Source: Phlegmacium glaucopus
Lineage: Eukaryota; Basidiomycota; Agaricomycetes; Agaricales; Cortinariaceae
Reading direction: 5' to 3'
Assembly (NCBI GenBank): GCA_015039465.1
Contig: MU130374.1
Coordinates: 57,065 to 121,064 of the forward strand
DNA length: 64,000 nucleotides
The translations under genes were made by a program, and so were the position numbers. Every line of letters starts with the position of its first letter. Within the stretch, counting starts at the first letter, position 1. Below are positions 55,889-64,000 of the stretch, piece by piece. Under the pieces are notes generated by a model that ran no database searches, was not told where the DNA came from, and saw only the letters and a program-made list of their open reading frames with translations.

Positions 55889-56361
55889 TATTGAAATATA
55901 ACAAGCAAATATGCTACGAAACCTATAAGCGCCCAAAACGGAAACGCCGTCGTCTCCGTAAATAGTAAATACGTACGATTTCACCTTTCTGATTACCGTT
56001 TTGTTATTCACAATGGCCTGCGGTGCATTCCACACCGCCGCCAATATATTCTTGATTTCACGAGCATTGTGCTCGCATTTTCTTATCCTTTATTGTACCG
56101 TTTTATTGTCTATTCATAGCCTAACCATTAGCAGGCACAAACGGAATGTGCCTGCTCATTTCGTATATAAATCACATAGTGTATTCAAGCTCACTCAGTC
56201 GTTTGCCTAGCAAACAACTGAGGTGAGCAAACTGTTATCTTTACTTTCTACATACTCTTATTATTACTTTACCTAGTTTCGTACTACTAGGTATGCATTA
56301 AATAAACACTAGTCGTTTGCCTAGCAAACAACTGAGTTTCGTACTACTAGGAAATCCAACA
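55889..56361 (+). repeat. 3' LTR of the copia element
   Basis: 473 bp, nearly identical to the 5' LTR. The differences are TAGTAAA inserted near 55965 and a small cluster near 56168-56186 (AATCACATAGTGTATTC against AACCATATAGTCAGTAC). Confidence 0.93.
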
Positions 56362-56593
56362 TGGTACTGTGTCAAGGAGCATCAGATGCTGTATCACCGG
56401 TGAAAATAACAGATCCAAGAAAGCATTGGATTCCTAGAGCTCAGTTGTTTGTGCAGTGAGCTGCAAACAAGACCAACAGTTGGTCGCGACATGAGTCACA
56501 CAACTTGAATAATATTCTGGGCTGGTATAGAGACAGAACTTGTATTGATTCAGGGGCCGAGGTGTCCTCATTTCGAGTCCGAACAAAAGCCTA

Positions 56594-58744
56594 CTACCAG
56601 ATGTAATCTAACATTTCCATGTCATGTTTCTCTTGAATAAGTCCACCATCTGTCACTTCATCTGGCCGCTTAACTGTCGTGGTATTAATATTAAATGGGT
56701 ACTTCACTTCTCCAATTCTTCCACTCCAATCGAAATCCAACAGCTTGAAGTCATGATCACTCTTCCTAAGGAGGATGTTGGTGTTGCGAACATCACCATG
56801 TACATATCCAGCTTGATGAAGCTGTGACAAGCATTCCCGGAACTTTCCTAAAAAGGTATTGCGAGTGTCTGCGTTCTCCTGAGTCGTTTCGATAAAGTCA
56901 TCCAAACTGACGTAGTCATCGCCCATGTCATCCATCACTACCATATGCCACCCACCCGGAAGGCGCTCAACAGCGTGAAGTCTAGGCGCAAATCCTTTCG
57001 ATGCACAGAACTCATGAGCTTCTTTGCAGTAGCGAGTGACAAATTTAATGCAGATAGAACCATCGTCGTCGCCGTCCATGCGGCCGAAGAAGAATGGGTT
57101 ATTATTTTCCAGCCGCGAGAGATAGATGAAATGTTTCTTTGAAGAATCGTGGATAAAAGAGCAAGGGTATGGAACGGTCGGATTTCGAGGGGATACCGAT
57201 GGTAACGATGGTAGACTGGAAAGAGTCTTCTTGTAATACGTCTCCAAACCAAGAAGGGAGCGTTTAAGGGCTCCGATATGACGGGCTAGCATGTCTCTTG
57301 TCTCTGTATCACTTGAATGGAAGTGACAAGGAATCACAGTGGAAAGCATCTGCAAGTTAGGACGACCGGTCCATGCCGCACCGGCAAATGCGATATAAGG
57401 GCCTCATACGCATATATTAGATAGAACGGAGACAAGATGAAAAGAACTAGCTCACCAAAGATTAATAGGATTATGCAAGGTAGAACAGAGTTGGGATGAT
57501 CAGCCGCTTGTTCCCGCGTGGCCTCGAGGTAGTACAGGAGGGTCTGAAGATATGGCTCAGCTCCTGGAGACCCAACTTCGTTCTTGAACTCGGCTATTAG
57601 ATGTCGATATGGGCCGACCGAGATGTCGCCAACTGTCGTATAAGAAGAAATCTTTGTACCCTTGATGAATATACCATTGTCATTGAATATCTTAGTAACG
57701 GCATTTTGTCGACCAGTCTCCAATGTATATATCTGTGTCATGGCTTTTATTAACTCGTTGGCAAATTTGTTGTCGTCCTTCGTCGGTGTGGAGGTATCGC
57801 TGGGACGGTTGCATGGCATATGTATCTCCGACTTATTTTGTCCTTTAAGAAAGACTTTGGGTTGACCTCCACTGGAAGGTGCTTTGGCAGTTCGTTTATT
57901 GCAAAACAAATTCCGGATATTCGCCACGTCGAGAGTGGCTGTTACGGAGTGTTTAAAGGAAGATGGCGGAAACCGTGCCGGAAGTAAACCTTAATGCGAC
58001 AGTAAGTAGAAATCGAGCCACGCATGGATAATGGTCACCTATATGTGAAGGACGCGCTATTACATGGATATGATTACGATCAAGTGGCGTAGGGAACGCG
58101 TCCAACAAGCGCCTCTCAGGTTTCAGAGAGGGTCCGATAAGCTTGAGGTCCTTTAAAGCGATATCAGCTATAGGGAGGGAGACCTTCCAGAGGCCAATAT
58201 GGTTGGCATCAACATTGGCGAATCTGACGGCTTTCTCCTCCTTAATTAACTTCCTTAGCATGCTGACATCATCAGTCTGTGGTATTTTAACGGTGAAAAC
58301 CTCGTCTGCACTTTCGCCAGCAACCAAGCACCGGAGAGACAGAAGACCAGAGGCCGGGGTTTTATCTATGGGACTCGTAAGGATACGCGAGTCCATTAGC
58401 CAGCTGGAACTCACCAGAATATGGAGTGTCTATAATGATGTGTACAGTCTTTTCCTCCGGCCCAGACGAGAAAACGGTTGAGAGAACATCAAGTGGCAAA
58501 TTGGCAATAACATTTCATCGTCTACTAGTACAAGCGCCTCGACGGTTTCTTTGAAGTTTCTGCGGTCAAAGGGAACAGGCTTATTCCATAGGTGAAGCGA
58601 GTGCGCAGGAATGTTATCAAATCTGGGTCTATTTTTCTCCTTGATGTATTCTTTGAGGGTGGCGACGGCTTCGTCTTCTTTGATTTTGACTATGAAGATT
58701 TCATGAGAGTCATCGCCGAGCACATAACAGTTAAGGTTTAACAT
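56594..58744 (-). pseudogene. Crinkler-type protein with two header domains and a kinase-like domain (one 1-nt lesion)
   Basis: Minus-strand exons 58744-58415, 58365-58039, 57989-57456 and 57402-56594, introns GT-AG (49, 49 and 53 nt). Part 1: a ubiquitin-like Crinkler header (MLNLNCYVLGDDSHEIFIVK, LHLWNKPVPFD). Part 2: a second, diverged header (SLRCLVAGESADEVFTVKIP, IGLWKVSLPI) ending HIHVIARP. Part 3: a linker, then a C-terminal kinase-like domain with GYVHGDVRNTNILL (HGD in place of HRD) and LLDFDWSGRIG (DFD in place of DFG). Exon 1 is one nucleotide short near 58512: the frame to its 5' side runs into an early stop, while the frame to its 3' side keeps family residues. The other three exons are intact. 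A very recent null, or a base-call error in a live gene, are both possible. Crinkler-type proteins are known as effectors in oomycetes and some fungi and may also act within the producer; the role here is unknown. Confidence 0.75.
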
Positions 58745-59520
58745 TGTAGTAATGTCTGTATATTTTGTGTGCGGGGCGAATATACTATTATATAGACAGA
58801 CACGTGGATAGATCTAAACTTGAACACATATGACATATGACACAGGTCTGCGTTCAAGTTAGTCAGGCGATCACATGATCCAGAAATTTCATCCTGGAAT
58901 CCTGGAGAATCCTGAATGCCTCTTATATAGAATGGAATACTATAGCTCAGTCCTGCACCGATCAAGATCTTCCGGACGAAGACGATGCCCTGTATTATAG
59001 AGAGAATAGAGCTCTGACCCAAAATACAATTTAGTAAGGCTCGGTTCAACTCCGTGCCACTGCCGCTCGCGCTGGAGCCTCTAACAGTCATTTCTGGCGA
59101 AGTTAACGCTCACAAAAATAGATATGACTCGAACTTCAAATTCAAATATTCAAGGCTGGAACCTGCATTAGGTCCATAGCGCAGCAACCCCATTTTCAAC
59201 TCAGAACTGGAGATATTCAAAGACAAGAGTTCTGAACCAATGAAAGTGGTAAAAGCTTACATATGAATGTACTGCACAGTTGAGTCAATATTACAGTACT
59301 GCTGCGATCCTAACGCTTATGGCTTGAATATCCACACTGAATATCCACACTGAAATTCTGACATTTCCCTTTCTCAAATGACTCGGACGTGGTCGGTCGG
59401 TACCACATTCCGTTTCTGGACAGTGGAAGGTGGTATATAAGACCTGCACTGTTTACACCAGAGTAAGTCTATCTTCACATTATCTTTCATCCCCCTAAAA
59501 AATTGTTCTTATCGACCACC
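58745..59520. other. Divergent spacer (Crinkler gene / small plus-strand gene)
   Basis: TATATAATAG on the minus strand near 58787-58796, about 45 bp from the Crinkler start, is a likely TATA box. On the plus strand TATATAAG near 59434 serves the next gene. A direct repeat AATATCCACACTGAA occurs twice near 59328-59353. Confidence 0.6.
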
Positions 59521-59755
59521 ATGTCACCAGCCACTTCACTGATTTCCTCTGAATCAAAACAAAGACAATCGCTTCAGAAAGATTGGACATCGGCTTTCGC
59601 CACACTATCCTCACTATACGGTTTCGATGCACAGGTGCCCCCACGATCCAAGAATTGCGATGCTCCAACAGACTCGCAAAAAACAATGACTGGAGGGGTT
59701 ACAAACTCGCATTTTGGCAGCTTGCTTCATCGTATGGTTTCGGTGGACCCACAAT
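59521..59755 (+). pseudogene. Short gene with two DW..AF..L.S.YGF repeats, frame broken
   Basis: The ATG at 59521 follows a good TATA (TATATAAG, about 85 bp upstream). The first repeat reads KDWTSAFATLSSLYGFDAQV. The second, NDWRGYKLAFWQLASSYGF followed by GG, is in another frame, entered around the A run near 59680, and stops at about 59762. Small basidiomycete proteins carrying such YGFG repeats are familiar to me as hypothetical proteins of unknown function. With one indel in a short homopolymer, either a decayed gene or a base-call error is possible. Confidence 0.5.
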
Positions 59756-59762
59756 TTCGTAG

Positions 59763-60329
59763 CCCAAAAAACACTAAGTATTCTTGGTCAATATCTAAGG
59801 TATTTGTATATGTATAAAATAATCATAGAATTTGCATTCATATGCGTGATTTCTTCGTTAGAATCCTTAGATTTTTCCCTGACAATATTATGTTGATGAC
59901 TTTGATAAAAAAATTCATGATACTGTGTTTTATGTGCACACTTCAAATTGGTAGGCATGCATATAGGACAATCAAGAGCTCGAAACTCCTACGACTGGCA
60001 ATATTTTGAGTGGAGACTGATGAATTCAAAATTCCACATCAATATGGCCATGATGGTAGCAAGAGGATTACTTCTGTAATTATTATATAAAATCAATAAT
60101 TATGTATGCGCACTCTGCGGGGGCAAGGGTCGCTTCGCCATCCTAGTCGCGTGACAATCATTGTAGTATTGTACATCACATTTTTTGGACTTGAATGTTC
60201 ATGTAGTATTGAATATGCATATCTATGAACACAATTTTAGAAGTATCTACGTGCATAATCATCGAAGCGATGTTGCATGTGTTTACCGCCAAGTTTCTGT
60301 ACTCTAGTATAATCGTTGAATAATCGGGA
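59763..60329. other. Intergenic AT-rich spacer
   Basis: About 570 bp, AT-rich, no supported gene. Confidence 0.5.
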
Positions 60330-62049
60330 ACTTTGCAGCGGAACAAGAAGTACAACAACGACAAAAACTTCCAATCTTTCTTGGGGAATTTTGTAAACGT
60401 TAAGGTCCGCTATCTAATAATTCTAAATTTTCAAGGGGAACGGGAACAATATGGAGATAAGTATATAAGGCATTCAAGAAAGTTAATGATAGAATTTATG
60501 TGCTTAAAATTTGTATTTGTTTGTCCGGGCCTAGACTCAGTTTGGGGTCGCTGATGATGACATTTGGATCGTGGAGCCCAACGTGCGCTTGTAGGGATTT
60601 TTGGAGAAGGTTGGTTCATCAAGAATTCACTTCATTACCTTTGAAAATCCGTGAAAACATACTCAAGGGATTAGCGAAAAGGACGACACCGCTTAATATT
60701 TTCCCTCTTTTATTCGCTGCTGAACATGCTTTGGGGAAACTCGGAGTTGTTAGTTTGAGGATGGAAAGGGGGTTGAATGGTCGATGGCTGCTGTTTTACG
60801 AGGAGTTAAAGATGGGTATGCCGCTTCTTTATACCAGGTTATTGTTCCAATCCCTATCCGTCCCTCGTGAAACTAATGTGATTTCTTATAGACTCGTATC
60901 GTCTATTCTGCTTCGTCCACATCCTATGGATGTCAATGCCCCACTATTACCGGCTACATTGGATGTCCGTGTTCAAATCAAACAAACGAGATTGGAGTTA
61001 CTTAAATGGATTGGGAAACATTGGTTGGCTATTCGTCAAGAATGTGGATTTGATCCATTAGAAAGATGGGCATTGAAAGAGATTAGCGATTGTAAGTCCC
61101 TTTTTTTCCGTCTCCCTTTTCCTCATATACCTCTATATATCGAAGACCCAATTGATGACCTCCTTAACCCACCTCCTCAAACAGCCAATTTAAAAAATCA
61201 TTCACCTAAAAGACAACTCCAACAGCGACAACCAGTCTTCTACGACCCACTTCAAACCATCCACATACTTCTAAAGTGGATGCGGAAAGTGATATGGCTA
61301 GTAGTATGCGCGTTAGCGTTCTCAGTCCAAGCCTTCCTTCACGTCAAACTTCCACCGGTACTATCACTCTTCTACTACTTCCTTCCGCGACCGCGAGAAT
61401 GGTTTAGTAGCATCCTCTGCTAACTCGGTACGGAGCGCTGTACAAAGTTCGTCAGATTCTTATGTGTCTGCTATGAGCAGCAATACTCTCCGGCATTCAC
61501 AATCCAATGCAGGGGTGTCACCTGCGGGGGTGGTTATCAAAGAGACGAAGGCTAGTGGTAGTGGTGATAGAATGGTGGAATTGAAAGATTGACCTGATTC
61601 GAAATTGACGCCTAGTGTTATGTCGTCGTCTGTTGGATCTAGGAGAACACCTTTGCTGTCGTTGTTGCAACCTTCTATTCTTGAGCCTGATGTATTGTTG
61701 GAAGAAGGGATGGAGGAAGGGGAAGAGGATGAAAGAGAAGAAAATCAATGATGAGGGTAGTAGAAATGGAGACGAAGAAGAAGAAGCAGCAGCAGACTTG
61801 CAATTGTCGATTCATCAAAACAACCAACCTGTCCAAACTCTTGCTTCTTTAGCAAGTTTCAACTTCGCGGTCATCTCTCTTCGCTTTCGAGTGAGTCCTA
61901 GACCAAAATCATATACTAGTTCTATTCCATTGCAGTCTGTGGTTAAGAAATCGGTGGCTTCGACTAGTTCTCATAGTCAGTTCCTACGAAAATATTTACT
62001 TCTCCTGTCCGTCGTGCTACTACCAGGACCCCCCGTTGTAGTAGTGTGA
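60330..62049 (+). pseudogene. Degenerate conserved membrane-protein gene (unknown function)
   Basis: One long block is open from about 60600 to 61423: DFWRRLVHQEFTSLPLKIRE, PLNIFPLLFAAEHALGKLG, VISYRLVSSILLRPHPMDVN, LLKWIGKHWLAIRQECGFDP, and two hydrophobic segments (VIWLVVCALAFSVQAFLHV; PVLSLFYYFLP). The 5' neighbour VADDDIWIVEPNVRL (about 60545-60590) is in another frame, joined through a 2-nt loss near 60594. After 61423 coding sense continues in a second frame (SVRSAVQSSSDSYVSAMSSN, then PSVMSSSVGSRRTPLLSLLQ), with a TGA near 61591. It shifts again near 61750 to VQTLASLASFNFAVISL and SVASTSSHSQFLRK. At least four lesions support a pseudogene. The parent appears to be a conserved basidiomycete protein whose name I cannot give. 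Confidence 0.6.
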
Positions 62050-62229
62050 TCTGGCAGTTCGTAGATTGGGTATGTAGATCACATGACCACATTGATTATA
62101 TCGTAGCTAGGTACACTATTAATACTAGGGGTCGACTGCGTCGACATCACACCTTGCTGTGTAATTAAATCTTGTTGACAATTTATTTGTTATCATACCA
62201 GCGCTTGATTGTGAGCAGTCTAAACATAA

Positions 62230-62250
62230 ATATATATATATATATATATC
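62230..62250. repeat. (TA)n microsatellite
   Basis: About ten TA units in the spacer between the preceding pseudogene and the convergent gene. Confidence 0.85.
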
Positions 62251-62348
62251 GCAAACCTATTGTTATCAGGTTATTTTCTTTTTTTAAATAATGGTTTGAA
62301 TCACGGTCAGCATCGATCTGACGTGCGAAGTAGGAGTAAATATGATTG

Positions 62349-63710
62349 CTATTTATTTTGCTTTTTCTTTTTCTTAAGGGGACCTTCGACGATTGATGAT
62401 TCACCCTCGGTAGCCGTAGCCTCGTTGTCTTCGTCGACTACTCTCTTTTTGCCATCCGCTTTTGACAATGGACGGGAACCGACATCGTCTTGAATCAAGG
62501 TTTGTTTTGTCGTGGAGTCAGGTTGACTCGTTTCGGCATTGGTGCTATTGGCAAGGTTGACATTTGATGCGCCTGTAAGGAGAATTGTTAACTTTGAAGT
62601 AAAATTCGGTAGTACTAAGAAACATGGTGATGTATCCATATTACCTGGGTGAAACGTGTTCACGGCCCTTACTTGGTCATTTCTCTTGCTGGGAGATTGA
62701 GGAAGAAATGTAGGGCCCTTTAGCATCAAACTTTTGTAAGGAGACGGGCGTTGTGTAGTCGCGGGCTCTAGAATTTGAACCTGTGTAGCCGTCGCGGTAA
62801 AGGTGTTGCTGGTTATTCCGTTGGTTCTTTTGTCTCTGATTGCGTAGTGGCGCAAGTTGAATTGGACGAGCACTAGTGAACCTTTGAGCGAGAACTCTAG
62901 GTCGTTTACCTTGATGAATTTTCCTTGAGCGTCAAATGCAGGCAAAGGGTTGGCGTGCCATTTATGCACAATGTTCTCGAACATCCTGTGGAATTTGACC
63001 GAAATTGGATATCCATTCGTCCAGTCTTCCTCATCGGTGGCTGAAAATAAAGTGAAGATTTCGTGAACTCTTTGGAACTTAGACTACGTACAATTGTATG
63101 CTCTGCTCTGCTCAATCAACGTCAGAATTGGTAGGAATACAAATTTCCAGTAAGGTAATGACCCACCCTCTTTTCGAACAGAGGCCAAGAGAATTTGATT
63201 GCTTTTTCATTACTAGGCCCGTCTAAAACGATAAAGTATTGAGGGCTAGGCCCTTCTGTGGCTGCCTTCCTTTGAAGATTCTCGATATGTTTCATGCTGA
63301 TTTGGAAATCCGATTTGAAGTCTGGATGATGATCTGGGCAAACAAGTTGAAATTGCGCTTTGGACGTCTCCAACGCAGCATCTTCAAAAGTCGAATTAAA
63401 GTTGCCGTGAGCATCTAAAAAGAGTCGGTCACCGGACACGGTGCCGACCACTGCACATGTCGCTCGAACCAATGGAGTATGCTTGTTATCGTGCGGAGCA
63501 ATCATTAGGTCGTATTGGTTGCCGGTTTTCATCCATATCACTTGAGAATCAAAGTCAGCCAAAGCAACATAGGTGGGTGTATTCAGCAGGCTCGTTCGCA
63601 TCCATGGGGCACTGAAGTCGGTTTCGCAGTGATTCGATTGCATGCTTTTGGGCCAATTGAGACGAGACTCGAGGCGTCAGAGTGATAACAACTTACCTAG
63701 CGGTAGCCAT
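62349..63710 (-). CDS. Hypothetical protein with basic C-terminal nuclear-type tail
   Basis: Minus-strand exons 63710-63697 (14 nt), 63644-63163, 63040-62645 and 62572-62349: 1116 nt, 371 residues, in frame with GT-AG junctions. I do not recognise the family. Features: a first half with possible beta structure (TYVALADFDSQVIWMKTGNQ, YFIVLDGPSNEKAIKFSWPL), a central TDEEDWTNGYPI and MFENIVHKWHANPLPAFDAQ, then NLRHYAIRDK. The acidic/basic tail has KADGKKRVVDED and ends PLKKKKKQNK, suggesting nuclear localisation. The 14-nt first exon encodes only MATA plus a split codon; an alternative is to start at the Met in exon 2 (63643). The middle splice donor (phase 1, GTCATT) is the weakest part of the model. 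Confidence 0.65.
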
Positions 63711-64000
63711 TATTTTGATTGGATGGAGTCGAACAGTTGCAGCTGATTCTTTAAAGCAAACCTAAAGTCATTATCCTCGTCTCGTCCCATCTTGAATCGT
63801 GATCGAAAGTCTGTCGGAAGTTTTTTTCTTTTTCATTTATTTTAAATAGCTCCTACACCCGTTCTTAAGAATGGTTTAATCGAAATGGTCCTGTATCCGT
63901 TATAAGGGCCGTTTGGGAGCGCTGACACCCACCATGTTGTATATTTGGATAACACGTTGGTTAGGTGGCAATTTTTTTGTTTTTTTTATTAGCAAGCTTT
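63711..64000. other. Upstream region of the last gene, to window end
   Basis: Promoter-side sequence of the hypothetical gene; T-rich runs near 63820 and 63970. Nothing else is recognised. The window ends at a HindIII site (AAGCTT). Confidence 0.5.

Larger units (their letters stand above)
50897..56361 (+). mobile_element. Complete Ty1/copia LTR retrotransposon
   Basis: Two LTRs (50897-51362 and 55889-56361) enclose one intact Gag-Pol frame. A 5-bp target duplication TGGTA flanks the element (50892-50896 and 56362-56366). The LTRs start TATTGAAA and end CCAACA, so the usual TG start appears as TA. They differ by a 7-bp insertion (near 55963-55975) and a few substitutions, implying a recent insertion. 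Domain order PR-INT-RT-RH places it in copia (Pseudoviridae-type). All hallmarks of an autonomous element are present. Confidence 0.95.

Noticed and set aside
1..64000. CRISPR arrays, tRNA or rRNA genes
   Set aside because: None seen by eye: no regularly spaced repeats with unique spacers, and no complete A box plus B box pair with a cloverleaf.

Overview
The window is fungal nuclear DNA, almost certainly from an Agaricomycete (mushroom-forming basidiomycete). The signs are many short GT-AG introns (about 42-70 nt, several exons per gene), NACHT and WD40 STAND genes of the kind expanded in Agaricomycetes, a Crinkler-type kinase, a copper-radical (glyoxal) oxidase, a Pil1-like eisosome gene and a Ty1/copia retroelement. 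I cannot name the species.

Layout. (1) 1-20.3 kb is an accessory, decaying region. It holds an apparently intact NACHT gene running off the left edge, a degenerate kinase-like pseudogene, a near-perfect 270-bp palindromic MITE, a kinase C-lobe remnant, and a second NACHT gene split by a 5.4-kb nested transposon insertion that contains an N-gap. A 405-bp insertion, a second degenerate kinase-family gene, a Pil1-like pseudogene and a ferritin-like (Rds1-type) pseudogene follow. (2) 20.8-25.4 kb is a large STAND gene with a NACHT domain and 13 almost identical WD40 repeats. (3) 26.3-48.3 kb is conserved genome: glyoxal oxidase, NST1 stress-response protein, a small RlpA-like secreted protein, U2 snRNA, a family-X DNA polymerase (Pol lambda type), a SAM methyltransferase and cytochrome bc1 core subunit 2 (QCR2). 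All spliced frames I built there close without lesions. (4) 48.3-64 kb is again accessory: a hAT-like MITE, a complete young copia element, a Crinkler-type kinase gene with two header domains and one 1-nt lesion, a short degenerate YGF-repeat gene, a degenerate conserved membrane-protein gene and an intact nuclear-type hypothetical gene.

Most unusual point. Inside the nested transposon, two stretches (about 9190-9349 and 10735-11566) match neighbouring copies of the same element only when the string is reversed WITHOUT complementing. No ordinary recombination makes such DNA, so these are best read as an assembly or sequence-processing error around the gap, and anything annotated inside them should be discarded.

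How the genes relate. The NACHT/STAND genes, the kinase-like families and the Crinkler-type kinase are typical fast-evolving recognition or effector-type families, and here they occur as intact, freshly broken and eroded copies side by side. The housekeeping block between them is clean, so the indels in the accessory genes look like real pseudogenization and not general sequencing error. Splice models were made by hand; their evidence is frame closure across all exons plus recognised protein motifs.
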